Shown: positions 25,302 to 33,998, counted from the stretch's first letter. The stretch: 37,489 bases of DNA from Thermococcus celericrescens (GCF_001484195.1 NZ_LLYW01000030.1:1-37489); one strand, 5' to 3'. Program-made: numbers and translations. Notes: generated by a model not told the origin, from the sequence alone.

Positions 25302-26456
25302 TCAGCCCCTCAGCGGCTCCGGAATGGACTTATCCCACTGCTCCCTCGCCAGTTCGCCGGTGTACTTGAACTTCTCGACCTTTTTCTCGGCCTCCTTGCG
25401 CTTCTTCTGGTGCTCCTTGAGGAACTTCTGGACGCGCTCAATCAGCTCGCGCTTGCACTGGCCGCAGAGGAGCTCGCCACTTTTGCACGCGTGATAGCGC
25501 TCCATGAGCTTCTTGTCGTCCGGCTCGAAGAATATCTCGAACCACTTGAAGACGACGCACTTCTCGGGTTCTCCTCCCTTCTCGCGCTGCTCCTTCGCGG
25601 TGGCCCTTCCGCCGGTGAGGGCGTACTTCCATATCTTCTTGCCCGCCTCTTCGGGGTCATCCGTGAGGTAGACGGCCGTCTCTGGCTTGCTCGCGCTCAT
25701 CTTTCCGCTGAGGCTGGTTAAACCCGGCACGAACTTGCTGTGTATGGCTGCTGTCTTGTAGTAGCCTAGGCTTTCCGCGAAGTCCCTCTGGAGCCTCCAG
25801 TAGGGGTCCTGGTCTATTGCCGCGGGAATCAGACAGCGCTTCTTTTCGAAGAACGTCGGTGCCGCCTGTATGGCCGGGTAGAAAATCATCCCAATCTTGC
25901 TCTGGTCGGTGAAACCGAACACCGCGCGGGCCATCGAGTAGTTTATCTTCTTGGCTATCGGAATGGCCATCTCGTATATCTTAGTGAACTCGCTGTCCTG
26001 GAAGATGAATGTTTTATCCGGGTCGAAGCCAACCGCTATGATGTCGAGGATGTTGTCGTAGGCCCATCTCTTCGTGTCGTCGAAGGTGAGCTTCTCCTTG
26101 AACAGGAACTTCTCGTCGTCCGTTATCTGGATGTAGAGATTGACGTCAAAGCTCTCCTGGAGCCATTTGGTGGCGTAGAACGGTATGATGTGGCCAATGT
26201 GCATGGGTCCGCTCGGCCCCCTGCCGGTATAGAGGAAGAAGCCCTTCCCCGTTTCGTAGTCGGCAAGAACCTTATCGTAGTCCCTATGGGAGAAGAAGAA
26301 CTTCCTTCTGAAGAATATTGGAAGTTCGCTCTTCGTAAGCTCCGCGGTCTTCTCTATAAGCTCGTCCGTTAGCGGACTGGTTCCGAACTCGACTATAAGC
26401 TTCGCGTAGTCTACCACACCCTCAACGTCCCATGGGGTGACCTTAAAGTCGTCCAT
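25302..26456 (-). CDS. trpS: Tryptophanyl-tRNA synthetase
   Basis: A 384-residue class I synthetase of the archaeal/eukaryotic TrpRS type, which charges tRNA-Trp with tryptophan using ATP. Class signatures are GPMHIGH (83-89) and KMSAS (252-256). The N-terminal extension and the motif QDPYWRLQRDFAESLGYYKTAAIHSKFVPGL are typical of TrpRS. A short Cys cluster near the C-terminus (CKSGELLCGQC) may bind metal. The ATG at 26456 follows GGAGGTGCTTTGA. The 120-nt gap upstream has a TATA-like CTTTAAA at the stop of the ACD gene (about 26577-26583), giving a leader of about 90 nt. A T6 run follows the stop (25268-25273). Confidence 0.97.
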   Translation of the reverse strand: MDDFKVTPWDVEGVVDYAKLIVEFGTSPLTDELIEKTAELTKSELPIFFRRKFFFSHRDYDKVLADYETGKGFFLYTGRGPSGPMHIGHIIPFYATKWLQESFDVNLYIQITDDEKFLFKEKLTFDDTKRWAYDNILDIIAVGFDPDKTFIFQDSEFTKIYEMAIPIAKKINYSMARAVFGFTDQSKIGMIFYPAIQAAPTFFEKKRCLIPAAIDQDPYWRLQRDFAESLGYYKTAAIHSKFVPGLTSLSGKMSASKPETAVYLTDDPEEAGKKIWKYALTGGRATAKEQREKGGEPEKCVVFKWFEIFFEPDDKKLMERYHACKSGELLCGQCKRELIERVQKFLKEHQKKRKEAEKKVEKFKYTGELAREQWDKSIPEPLRG

Positions 26457-26576
26457 TCAAAGCACCTCCATCTCCAGTGGAAACGAAACTCCAAACTAAG
26501 ACGGTCAAGAAGAGGTCGGCTTCACCAGGGCCAAAAGCAATCACCTGGCATGGGAAGAGAAAGGGAAGAAGGGAAT

Positions 26577-27986
26577 TTAAAGTTTTCCATTCTCCCTCAG
26601 CCACTCGCCGTACTTGACGAGGGCGTAGACAGCATCGACGCCGTCCTCGACCGTCTCATAAACGGGAACGCCCTTGAGCTCGATGTTCCTGGCCATCTTG
26701 TGCGGATAAGTCCCACCGGGGGCGACGAAGACTATCGGCTTGCCGTACTCCTGCATCCTGGCCATCGCCTCGACGATTCCCTCGTCGAGGGCCGGGCTCT
26801 GGAAGAGCGCTATGACGACGAGGACGTCAACGTTTTCATCCTCCAGCGCGTAGCGCATGGCTATCTCGTACCTGCTCGACGGGGCGTCGCCGATGACGTC
26901 TATCGGGTTCCTGTAGCTCATGTGGTGCGGGAGCTTGCCTTCCTCGATGTCTTTCCTAAAGCGCTCATTAGTTTCTTCGCTCAGCTCGGCAAGCTTCATT
27001 CCCCTCTCGAGCAGGCCGTCGCTCATCATGACTCCAGCACCGCCGCCGTTGGTGACTATCGCAACCCTGTTGCCCTTCGCCGGCTTCTGCATCGCCAAGG
27101 CCTTCGCGTAGTTGAAGAGCTGGCGCATGCTCTTGGCGCTCAGAACGCCGGTCTGCTCAAAGGCGGCCTCGTATATCTTGAAGGAGCCTGCCAGAGAGCC
27201 TGTGTGGGAAGCTGCGGCCTTGGCGCCGGCCTCAGTTCTACCGCTCTTGAGTATGACGACGGGCTTCTTGAGGGTTACCTCTTTGGCCGTGTTGAAGAAC
27301 TTCCTTCCGTCCTTGACGCCCTCTATGTAGCCGGTGATGACTCCGGTTTTCGGGTCGTCGCCGAGGTAGGCCATGAAGTCGCTCTCGTCGAGGTCGGCCA
27401 TGTTTCCGAGGCTGATGAACTTGCTCATTCCTATCTTGTGGCTGGCGGCCCAGTCGAGGATTGCAGCACCGAAGGCACCGCTCTGGCTCATGAAGGCGAC
27501 CTTTCCGAAGGGCGGCCTCGCCTGTCTCTCCGGCGGGTTGAAGTTGCAGTCGAAGCCGTTCTCGAGGTTCGTCACGCCGAGACAGTTCGGACCGACGAGC
27601 CTTATTCCCCACTTTCTGGCGCGCTTAACAAGCTCCTCCTCAAGCTCGGCCCTTCCGGCCTCCTTGAAACCGGCAGAGATGACGACGGCGCTCTTAACCC
27701 CCTTCTCGCCGCACTCGTCTATGACGTCGGGGACGAACTTCGCCGGAACCGCTATGACAGCGACGTCGACATCGTCGGGTATCTCCTTAATGCTCCTGTA
27801 AACCTGGAACTTCTTCCCGTTGACCTCGACCTCGCCGCCCTTGACGTTGACTGCGTAGACCTTTCCATCGAATTTGAGCGTTATCGAGCGCATTATCGAG
27901 TTTCCTATCTTTCCGGGGACGTTTGACGCCCCGATGACCGCGACGCTCTTCGGATAAAACAGGAAATCGAGCTTTGGTGCCTCCAT
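26577..27986 (-). CDS. ADP-forming acyl-CoA synthetase (acetyl-CoA synthetase) alpha subunit
   Basis: 469 residues. It has the CoA-binding domain at the start (PKSVAVIGASNVPGKIGNSI), succinyl-CoA-ligase-like domains, GPNCLGV, and the catalytic histidine in AAASHTGSLAG (His261), which is phosphorylated during turnover. ACD enzymes convert acyl-CoA, ADP and phosphate into acid, CoA and ATP, the main substrate-level phosphorylation of peptide- and sugar-fermenting Thermococcales. The beta subunit is not nearby, which is common because several alpha subunits share beta subunits. The ATG at 27986 follows GGAGGTGGACAAG. TATA CTTAAATATG lies near 28017-28027. The acyl substrate cannot be told. Confidence 0.92.
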   Translation of the reverse strand: MEAPKLDFLFYPKSVAVIGASNVPGKIGNSIMRSITLKFDGKVYAVNVKGGEVEVNGKKFQVYRSIKEIPDDVDVAVIAVPAKFVPDVIDECGEKGVKSAVVISAGFKEAGRAELEEELVKRARKWGIRLVGPNCLGVTNLENGFDCNFNPPERQARPPFGKVAFMSQSGAFGAAILDWAASHKIGMSKFISLGNMADLDESDFMAYLGDDPKTGVITGYIEGVKDGRKFFNTAKEVTLKKPVVILKSGRTEAGAKAAASHTGSLAGSFKIYEAAFEQTGVLSAKSMRQLFNYAKALAMQKPAKGNRVAIVTNGGGAGVMMSDGLLERGMKLAELSEETNERFRKDIEEGKLPHHMSYRNPIDVIGDAPSSRYEIAMRYALEDENVDVLVVIALFQSPALDEGIVEAMARMQEYGKPIVFVAPGGTYPHKMARNIELKGVPVYETVEDGVDAVYALVKYGEWLRENGKL

Positions 27987-28189
27987 CTTGTCCACCTCCG
28001 AAGGTTTTTCGGGAGCCCATATTTAAGCCTTCCTCCCCAGATGGGTACATCCGGGAAGGTGGATATTTTGTCCAGCAGTGGCCCTAATGAACCAGGGCCT
28101 TTACGTATATAAAGCTACCGCAGAAAGCAAAAGGGTTATATGCCATAACGTTAAAAGAAGCATTAGAACGTTTAAATTGGGTGGTGGAA

Positions 28190-28765
28190 ATGGCGAAAGT
28201 GAAGGTCATAACGGACCCGGAAGTTATAAAGCTGATGCTTGAGGACACGAGGAGAAGGATCCTCGGACTGCTCCGCAACAAGGAGATGACCATCTCTCAG
28301 CTGAGCGAGATACTGGGGAAGACGCCCCAGACGATATACCACCACATCGAGAAACTCAAGGAAGCCGGCTTAGTCGAGGTCAAGAGGACGGAGATGAAAG
28401 GCAACCTGGTGGAGAAGTACTACGGAAGAACGGCCGATGCCTTCTACATCAACATGTACCTCGGAGACGAGGAGCTCCGCTACTTCGCCCGCTCAAGGCT
28501 CAAGATAAAGCTGGAGATATTCAAGGCCCTTGGATACGAGTTCGATGACGAGGGGCTCCTCAACACGATGGATGAGCTTCTCAAGAAAGAGCATGAGTAC
28601 AAAACGGAGATATCCAAAGAGATCGAGGCCAACGAAGAGGCGCTCAAAGACTTCTCCAACGAGGATATCATCCACGCCATCGAGTGGCTGGCCATGGCCA
28701 GAATGGGCCGCGACGAGGAGACCCTGACGCTCTTGAAGAAGCTGGGAGAAATACTTAAAAAATAA
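28190..28765 (+). CDS. ArsR-type winged-helix transcription regulator (first)
   Basis: 191 residues. The N-terminal winged helix (DTRRRILGLLRNKEMTISQLSEILGKTPQTIYHHIEKLKEAGLVEV, split over about 15-62) is of the ArsR/HTH-20 type, with a wing ending EKYYGRTADAFYI. A C-terminal helical region of about 100 residues likely serves dimerisation or sensing; it has no metal-binding cysteines. The ATG at 28190 follows GGGTGGTG; a GTG at 28181 is the longer option. Several TATA-like boxes precede it (28107-28113, 28133-28139, 28149-28156). It heads a three-gene operon with DUF211 and a second regulator of similar layout. Confidence 0.87.
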   Translation: MAKVKVITDPEVIKLMLEDTRRRILGLLRNKEMTISQLSEILGKTPQTIYHHIEKLKEAGLVEVKRTEMKGNLVEKYYGRTADAFYINMYLGDEELRYFARSRLKIKLEIFKALGYEFDDEGLLNTMDELLKKEHEYKTEISKEIEANEEALKDFSNEDIIHAIEWLAMARMGRDEETLTLLKKLGEILKK

Positions 28766-28789
28766 CTCCCAAAGGGGAAGCGATGGGAT

Positions 28790-29095
28790 ATGGCAAAGGG
28801 GATAAGGTTACTGGTTCTGGACGTGCTTAAACCGCACCAGCCGATGGTGACGGAGCTGGCGCTCGGACTCAGCGAGCTCGACGGGGTCGATGGGGTCAAC
28901 ATAACTCTCGTCGAGATAGACAAGGAGACGGAGAACGTCAAGATAACGATGGCCGGCGACAACCTCGACTACGACGAGATAGTCAGGACGATAGAGGAGT
29001 TCGGCGGCGTGGTGCACAGCATAGACATGGTTGCGGCGGGTAGGAAGATCGTTGAGGAGGGAGAAACCCCCCAGGACAAGCTGGAGGAGTACTGA
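28790..29095 (+). CDS. DUF211 family protein
   Basis: A 101-residue protein with the ferredoxin-like DUF211 pattern: GIRLLVLDVLKPHQPMVTELALGLSELDGVDGVNITLVEIDKETENVKITM split across the first half, then DYDEIVRTIEEFGGVVHSIDMVAAG. Family members form ring-shaped oligomers and are suspected ligand or metal sensors. It lies 24 nt after the first regulator, and its stop directly precedes the GTG of the second. The sandwiched position suggests that it supplies a signal to one or both regulators. That is an inference. Confidence 0.9.
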   Translation: MAKGIRLLVLDVLKPHQPMVTELALGLSELDGVDGVNITLVEIDKETENVKITMAGDNLDYDEIVRTIEEFGGVVHSIDMVAAGRKIVEEGETPQDKLEEY

Positions 29096-29656
29096 GTGAG
29101 GGAAGTTTTGATAATCACAGAGCCCGAGAAGGTGAAGGTGCTCTCGGAAGGGACCAGACTCAAAATCCTACAACTCCTAAGGGATCGCCCAATGACAGTC
29201 AACGAACTCAGCGATATCCTCGGAAAGGACAGAACGACCATATACAGACACATAAAGATGCTGGAAAACGCAGGTCTCGTGGAGGAGCTTGAAGTCCAAG
29301 GAAACGAAAGGGTTTACTCCAGAACCGCGAGATTGTACCTCATCAAGGCAGACCCAGACGAGAGCGTAGAGAAGTTCAGACAGGCTTACCTCCAGGTCGA
29401 GGCGGAGAAGCTCGTCCAGATCCTCGAGAAGGCAGGGTTTAAGATAAAAAACAGAGAGAAGCTGGTAAAACTTGCCAAGGAGGTTCTGGACGAAATAGAG
29501 ATTAATTCTCAGTCGATTCTTAAGAGAATATCCCAAGCCAACATCGAGCTAACCGAGATAGAGCTCTTCCACCTCCTCAACATGCTTGTCTTCATGCAGA
29601 GCTGCGAGCTGTGCGGAAAGGCCCAAGAGGCCCGACAGATGATTGAAGATGACTAA
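29096..29656 (+). CDS. ArsR-type winged-helix transcription regulator (second)
   Basis: 186 residues with the same plan as the first regulator: winged helix (GTRLKILQLLRDRPMTVNELSDILGKDRTTIYRHIKMLENAGLVEEL, split) then a helical C-terminal half. It differs in ending with a CELCGKAQEA motif, a possible metal or redox site that the first lacks. The GTG at 29096 immediately follows the DUF211 stop and has GGAGGAG 5 nt before it, so translation is coupled. The pair looks like an old duplication around DUF211. Confidence 0.87.
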   Translation: MREVLIITEPEKVKVLSEGTRLKILQLLRDRPMTVNELSDILGKDRTTIYRHIKMLENAGLVEELEVQGNERVYSRTARLYLIKADPDESVEKFRQAYLQVEAEKLVQILEKAGFKIKNREKLVKLAKEVLDEIEINSQSILKRISQANIELTEIELFHLLNMLVFMQSCELCGKAQEARQMIEDD

Positions 29657-29871
29657 GCCTTGTTATCCTGCCCTTTCTCTTTCAACTGGCCCTCCCTAAA
29701 GGGCTAGCTCACGGAGAGAAAAACTCAATGTTGAAACGGGATGTTTCATTTCTGACATTTTTCTTTCAACAAGCCTCGTCCTTTGGGGCGGGGTACGAAC
29801 AACCACCCAGCTAGCCCTTAAGCGGGAAAGCAACACTCTTTTAAAGCCTAAGAGTCATACCATGCTTTGAG
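29657..29871. mobile_element. Left flank of the TnpB element with inverted repeats and hairpin
   Basis: A non-coding stretch of 215 bases before tnpB. It holds an 11-bp inverted repeat AAGGGCTAGCT (29699-29709) / AGCTAGCCCTT (29809-29819), an 8-bp pair TGTTGAAA/TTTCAACA around 29730-29770, a hairpin with arms CCTCGTCC/GGGCGGGG (29774-29793) like that of the right ends, and a TATA box TCTTTTAAAG (about 29837-29846) before the tnpB ATG. This is probably the left end plus the tnpB promoter. The exact boundary cannot be set. Confidence 0.5.
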
Positions 29872-31185
29872 ATGAAGCGCTCGGTAACGGTCAAACTCCA
29901 GCCCTCAAAAGAGCAGGAGAAAATCCTCTCCGAGTTAGCTCATGCTACCGCAGTAATCTGGAACAGGCTCAATTACCAGCGTTTAAAACAATTCAAAGAA
30001 TTCGGCAAGATTGATTTTAACGGGACGGAAAATAAAGCTTACCACGAGTTCAAAAACTGGATTGGCGGCTCGACAGTCCAGCAATTAGCCAGAAAAAACG
30101 CCGAAAGCTGGCGTTCATTCTTCCAACTCAACAAGAAGAAAAAGAGTGGAGGATTGCCGGAGTGGTTCAGACCAAAACCTCCCGGCTTTGTTAGAGAAGA
30201 AAACGGTAAGAAAGTCTTCATAATTTCCCTCCGGAACGACCAGTACAGGGTTGACGGGAACGTTATTGAGTTGAGGCGCCTCGGGAAGTTTGAAAGACTG
30301 AGGATTCAATTCAAGGGAAGAATTTACCTTAAGGGGAAACAGGGACGGCTTGAGATACAGTATGATCCCGTTAAAAGAAAATGGTACGCTCACATCAACA
30401 TCACGGTGGAAGAAAAACTAATCAACGGCGAGTGGGTTGAAGTCCCAAGAGAACCATTGGGAAACCTCTCTACTGGCATTGATTTGGGAGTGAACAATTT
30501 AATGGCGGTCTACGTTGAGAGCGGTGAAAGCTTCCTCGTGAACGGCAGGCCCTTAAAGAGCATAGCCTTCTACTGGCGGAGGAGAATAGCCGAGTATCAG
30601 TCAAAACTCAACAAAAGCGGCGCGAAAAAGAGTATGAAACTCAAAAGAATGCACGAGAAGGCTAAGCTCCAAGCCAAGCACTACATTAACACGGCAGTCA
30701 GGCAGACTGTCGAGAGGCTGTATCACCTTGGAGTTTCGAGGATTGTTGTTGGTTATCCCAAAGGAATTGCCAGAAACTCTGATAATGGTAAAAAGCAGAA
30801 TTTTCTCCTCTCCCACGTTTGGCGGTTCAATTATGTTATCAAACGCTTGAAGGAAGTGGCTGAGGAGTATGGTATTCAGGTTTTGCTTGTTAATGAGGCT
30901 TTTACTTCTCAGTTTTGTCCCCTCTGCGGCCAACGCCATCCTGATGGGAGGATTTTCAGGGGTTTGTTTAAGTGCCGTGGAGAGGGCGTTGTCTTGAATG
31001 CGGATTTGGTTGGAGCGTTTAATATTTTGAGGAAGGTTGTGAAAACCATAACCCCGAGCCTGTCGGGTTTGACGGCGGGTAGGGGTAATTGGGGGAAGGC
31101 CCTCCCGGAGGGGTTCTCCGAACCCCCTTCAAAAGGGGTGATGAGGATTACCCCTCGAACCTCCCCGCCATTAGCGAGGGGTTAA
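29872..31185 (+). CDS. tnpB: TnpB RNA-guided nuclease of an IS605-type element (no TnpA)
   Basis: 437 residues. The N-terminal OrfB HTH/wedge region (VKLQPSKEQEKILSEL) is followed by a split RuvC domain: Asp204 in GIDLGVNN, Glu342 in NEAFTSQ, and Asp378 in NADLVGAFNI, so all three catalytic acids are kept. The zinc-ribbon part reads CPLCGQRH...LFKCRGEG; the usual fourth Cys is absent and His may replace it. TnpB cuts DNA guided by an omega-RNA made from its own 3' end and the flank. No transposase TnpA lies nearby, so the element cannot move by itself. The right-end hairpin follows at 31197. Confidence 0.93.
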   Translation: MKRSVTVKLQPSKEQEKILSELAHATAVIWNRLNYQRLKQFKEFGKIDFNGTENKAYHEFKNWIGGSTVQQLARKNAESWRSFFQLNKKKKSGGLPEWFRPKPPGFVREENGKKVFIISLRNDQYRVDGNVIELRRLGKFERLRIQFKGRIYLKGKQGRLEIQYDPVKRKWYAHINITVEEKLINGEWVEVPREPLGNLSTGIDLGVNNLMAVYVESGESFLVNGRPLKSIAFYWRRRIAEYQSKLNKSGAKKSMKLKRMHEKAKLQAKHYINTAVRQTVERLYHLGVSRIVVGYPKGIARNSDNGKKQNFLLSHVWRFNYVIKRLKEVAEEYGIQVLLVNEAFTSQFCPLCGQRHPDGRIFRGLFKCRGEGVVLNADLVGAFNILRKVVKTITPSLSGLTAGRGNWGKALPEGFSEPPSKGVMRITPRTSPPLARG

Positions 31186-31196
31186 CTCGTTGGAAC

Positions 31197-31225
31197 CCTC
31201 GCCCTTCAGGCCGAGGAGGAGGTCA
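31197..31225 (+). ncRNA. Right end and omega-RNA 3' hairpin of the first TnpB element
   Basis: Directly after tnpB, arms CCTCGCCC/GGCCGAGG (one mismatch, TTCA loop; 31197-31216) are followed by AGGAGGTCA ending at 31225. The same unit occurs at 25198-25226 and 37188-37215 in minus orientation. In IS605 systems the omega-RNA scaffold ends at the element's right border, and the next 16-20 nt are the guide. Here that would begin at TCATCCACCCGG. Confidence 0.5.
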
Positions 31226-31275
31226 TCATCCACCCGGTGTTCTTTTACGTCCTACAATGAACAATAGTGGCAAAG

Positions 31276-31283
31276 TTTAAATA
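31276..31283 (+). promoter_or_regulatory. TATA box of the alpha-amylase gene
   Basis: TTTAAATA lies 45-52 nt before the amylase ATG, consistent with a short leader holding the GGTGGTGAT ribosome binding site. It directly abuts the glycolytic motif. Confidence 0.65.
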
Positions 31284-31300
31284 TTTCACCATCGGTGATA
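31284..31300. promoter_or_regulatory. Thermococcales glycolytic motif (TrmBL1 site) at the amylase promoter
   Basis: TTTCAC-CATCG-GTGATA matches the TGM consensus TATCAC-N5-GTGATA in 11 of 12 positions. TrmBL1/Tgr binds this motif: it represses when the site lies downstream of the TATA box, as here, and activates when it lies upstream. Maltodextrins release it. So the amylase is expected to be induced by starch breakdown products. Confidence 0.7.
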
Positions 31301-31327
31301 TATTCTGACCATCTGGTGGTGATTGCC

Positions 31328-32701
31328 ATGGCCAGAAAGGTGTTGGTGGCAATTCTAGTACTTCTGGTCTTTCTCAGCGCCTCGGCAGTTCCGGCAAAGG
31401 CGGAAACCCTTGAAAACGGCGGCGTCATAATGCAGGCCTTCTACTGGGACGTCCCAGGTGGAGGAATCTGGTGGGACACCATAGCCCAGAAGATACCAGA
31501 CTGGGCGAGTGCCGGGATTTCGGCAATATGGATTCCCCCCGCGAGCAAGGGCATGAGCGGCGGCTATTCTATAGGCTACGACCCCTACGACTTCTTCGAC
31601 CTCGGCGAGTACTACCAGAAGGGAACCGTTGAGACCCGCTTCGGCTCGAAGGGAGAGCTTGTGAACATGATAAACACGGCCCACGCCTACGGCATAAAGG
31701 TCATAGCGGACATCGTCATAAACCACCGCGCGGGCGGAGACCTCGAGTGGAACCCCTTCGTCGGGGACTACACATGGACGGACTTCTCGGGGGTTGCCTC
31801 CGGCAAGTACACCGCCAACTACCTCGACTTCCACCCGAACGAGCTTCACGCGGGCGATTCCGGAACCTTTGGCGGCTATCCGGACATATGCCACGACAAG
31901 AGCTGGGACCAGTACTGGCTCTGGGCCAGCAACGAAAGCTATGCCGCCTACCTCCGGAGCATCGGCGTTGATGCATGGCGCTTCGACTACGTCAAGGGCT
32001 ACGGAGCGTGGGTGGTCAAAGACTGGCTGAACTGGTGGGGAGGCTGGGCCGTAGGAGAATACTGGGATACCAACGTTGATGCCCTCCTCAACTGGGCCTA
32101 CTCCAGCGGCGCCAAGGTCTTTGACTTCGCCCTTTACTACAAGATGGACGAGGCCTTCGATAACAACAACATCCCCGCCCTCGTCGATGCCCTCAGGAAC
32201 GGCCAGACCGTAGTCAGCCGCGACCCGTTCAAGGCGGTGACCTTCGTCGCCAACCACGACACGGACATAATCTGGAACAAGTACCCGGCCTACGCGTTCA
32301 TTCTCACCTACGAGGGACAGCCGACAATATTCTACCGCGACTACGAGGAGTGGCTCAACAAGGACAAACTCAAGAACCTCATCTGGATACACGACAACCT
32401 CGCAGGAGGTAGCACCGACATAGTCTACTACGATAACGATGAGCTCATCTTCGTCAGGAACGGCTACGGGAGCAAGCCGGGGCTGATAGCCTACATCAAC
32501 CTCGGCTCAAGCAAGGCCGGAAGGTGGGTCTACGTTCCGAAGTTCGCCGGTTCGTGCATACACGAATACACCGGCAACCTCGGCGGCTGGGTTGACAAGT
32601 GGGTGGACTCAAACGGCTGGGTCTATCTCGAGGCTCCTGCCCACGACCCGGCCAACGGCGGGTACGGCTACTCCGTCTGGAGCTACTGTGGGGTGGGCTG
32701 A
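31328..32701 (+). CDS. Secreted GH13 alpha-amylase
   Basis: 457 residues, with a signal peptide ending VPAKA (cut before Glu26) and a mature enzyme of about 432 residues starting [16 protein letters not shown]. It hydrolyses alpha-1,4 links of starch outside the cell at very high temperature. Catalytic residues are Asp220 (WRFDYVKG), Glu244 (AVGEYWDTN) and Asp311 (ANHD). It strongly resembles known Thermococcus and Pyrococcus amylases, including the C-terminal VWSYCGVG. The Pyrococcus paired cysteines after NELH are here AG (HAGDSG), as in the Thermococcus hydrothermalis type. The ATG at 31328 follows GGTGGTGAT; the frame open from 31295 is rejected. Confidence 0.97.
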   Translation: MARKVLVAILVLLVFLSASAVPAKAETLENGGVIMQAFYWDVPGGGIWWDTIAQKIPDWASAGISAIWIPPASKGMSGGYSIGYDPYDFFDLGEYYQKGTVETRFGSKGELVNMINTAHAYGIKVIADIVINHRAGGDLEWNPFVGDYTWTDFSGVASGKYTANYLDFHPNELHAGDSGTFGGYPDICHDKSWDQYWLWASNESYAAYLRSIGVDAWRFDYVKGYGAWVVKDWLNWWGGWAVGEYWDTNVDALLNWAYSSGAKVFDFALYYKMDEAFDNNNIPALVDALRNGQTVVSRDPFKAVTFVANHDTDIIWNKYPAYAFILTYEGQPTIFYRDYEEWLNKDKLKNLIWIHDNLAGGSTDIVYYDNDELIFVRNGYGSKPGLIAYINLGSSKAGRWVYVPKFAGSCIHEYTGNLGGWVDKWVDSNGWVYLEAPAHDPANGGYGYSVWSYCGVG

Positions 32702-32741
32702 AGTCTCCCACTCCAGTTGTTTCCATTCTTCCCGTTTCTGT

Positions 32742-33101
32742 TTACGACGACACTTGATTGGCTCCCTTTCTCGCGAATCCGGGCCAGAGAAACTCAAAAA
32801 TCCCACTGAGAAGCCAGGCCGTGAAGAACATCATCATTTCCTTAGAAACGCCATGAACATTCCCCTCAAGGAGGGAGTACTCCGCCCCAACAAGAACCAC
32901 TAAAGCAGTATACAGAAGGACGTTCCGGAGTAAAAAGGCCCTGTCCAGTTTCCCGTTCCGGAACTCCCAGGCGCGGGGGAGGATAACACCCGCAACCCAG
33001 AGAAAGACCAGAACGAGCATTGTCTCAGGGGAGAACCCCCTGACTGCAAGGATAACGACCGGAACCGACATCATCGTCCTAACCACATTTTTGGATACCA
33101 T
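32742..33101 (-). CDS. Small hypothetical membrane protein (operon gene 5)
   Basis: 119 residues with three or four membrane segments (SVPVVILAVRGF, MLVLVFLWVAGVILP, LLYTALVVLVGAEY, MMMFFTAWLLSGIFEFLW) and a short basic tail. The ATG at 33101 follows GGTGATGAAAA. It is the last gene of a leftward run of small membrane proteins beginning at 34616. It ends close to the end of the convergent amylase gene. No family recognised. Confidence 0.65.
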   Translation of the reverse strand: MVSKNVVRTMMSVPVVILAVRGFSPETMLVLVFLWVAGVILPRAWEFRNGKLDRAFLLRNVLLYTALVVLVGAEYSLLEGNVHGVSKEMMMFFTAWLLSGIFEFLWPGFARKGANQVSS

Positions 33102-33121
33102 TTTTCATCACCCGTCGTTTT

Positions 33122-33526
33122 TTAGTATTTGTGACCCGTCCTATCTATTATCCACAAGGCCGAGCGTTTCTTTAGCCCCCAACGCCAGCCAACCCTGAAG
33201 AGCAGTAGCGTCCAGAGGAGCGAGATTACCGCGGTGGAGTACGGATAAAACCTGAAAACCCACACGAAGATGTTAGACGCCGGAACCACCCCGGAGAACA
33301 CGAACCACAGCCTGCTCTCCAGCGAGCAGTACTCAGAATCCCTGTAGGCGGAGCACATGAGCCATTCTAAAGTTGAAGAAGCCAGCCAGAAGAAACCAGT
33401 AATAAGAAGGGCCTCCGGATAAAACCCCTCACTCCCGAAGTAACCACCAAGGAGTGCTAAAACCAGCTCGGCAATCCACCAGCGGAAAAATAAGATGGAA
33501 GGAACCTCAGTTCCGTAGAGCTTCAT
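33122..33526 (-). CDS. Small hypothetical membrane protein (operon gene 4)
   Basis: 134 residues, four membrane segments, aromatic-rich (RFFW, FVWVFRFYPY), with two cysteines between segments 2 and 3 (CSAYRDSEYCSLE) and a basic C-terminus. The ATG at 33526 is chosen because GGTGGTGAAA precedes it; the longer frame to 33544 is less likely. It is spaced 20 nt from both neighbours in the run. No family recognised. Confidence 0.65.
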   Translation of the reverse strand: MKLYGTEVPSILFFRWWIAELVLALLGGYFGSEGFYPEALLITGFFWLASSTLEWLMCSAYRDSEYCSLESRLWFVFSGVVPASNIFVWVFRFYPYSTAVISLLWTLLLFRVGWRWGLKKRSALWIIDRTGHKY

Positions 33527-33546
33527 TTTCACCACCGTTAGCACTG

Positions 33547-33975
33547 TTAGATAGATTCCACTTTGAATATCCTCTCTTTTTCCTCTTTGCTGAAGGGATA
33601 ACCAGCATCGGTGAGGAGCTTTGCCGCCAGCAGTGCAAAGAGAAAGCCTGCCAAGCCAAGGAGTATGAGGTTTCCATCAAACCATCTTCCCAGTATTGCG
33701 GCAGTTATTGGTATGAAACCTATCATATATCGCGCGGCCAGGAGATTGTTGGCTATTCTGTCGGCTTCTCTTGGAGGATACACCTTCGACAGCGTTTGCC
33801 ACTCATCACGGTAAAAAGAAAGAATGATGGGAGTCATTGCAAGCAACCATAGGATGCCATACTTAACACCCACTTCTGGAGCATACTTTCCAAAGAGCAC
33901 CACCAATACCTCCGCCGCAACCAACCGTGTAAGAAAATTATGGATGAACTTTCTGTTGTGAATGTACCCCCTCAT
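33547..33975 (-). CDS. Small hypothetical membrane protein (operon gene 3)
   Basis: 142 residues, four membrane segments in two pairs separated by a cytoplasmic loop (YRDEWQTLSKVYPPREADRIANN), and a charged C-terminal tail. The ATG follows GGGGGAGC. It lies 23 nt after the true (restored-frame) end of the preceding gene. A TATA-like AGATAAAAC (near 33995-34003) could give it a promoter of its own. No family recognised. Confidence 0.65.
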   Translation of the reverse strand: MRGYIHNRKFIHNFLTRLVAAEVLVVLFGKYAPEVGVKYGILWLLAMTPIILSFYRDEWQTLSKVYPPREADRIANNLLAARYMIGFIPITAAILGRWFDGNLILLGLAGFLFALLAAKLLTDAGYPFSKEEKERIFKVESI

Positions 33976-33998
33976 AATGCTCCCCCGAATCTGAGGTT

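Noticed and set aside
26550-27926. 458-residue open frame on the plus strand across the ACD alpha gene
   Set aside because: Shadow of a strongly supported gene with catalytic His and CoA-binding motifs on the other strand.
29680-29870. TnpA transposase for the first TnpB element
   Set aside because: The left flank has no open frame with the Y1 transposase HUH motif.
31355-32392. 345-residue open frame antisense to the amylase
   Set aside because: The amylase is unambiguous; the antisense product has no domain or start signal.
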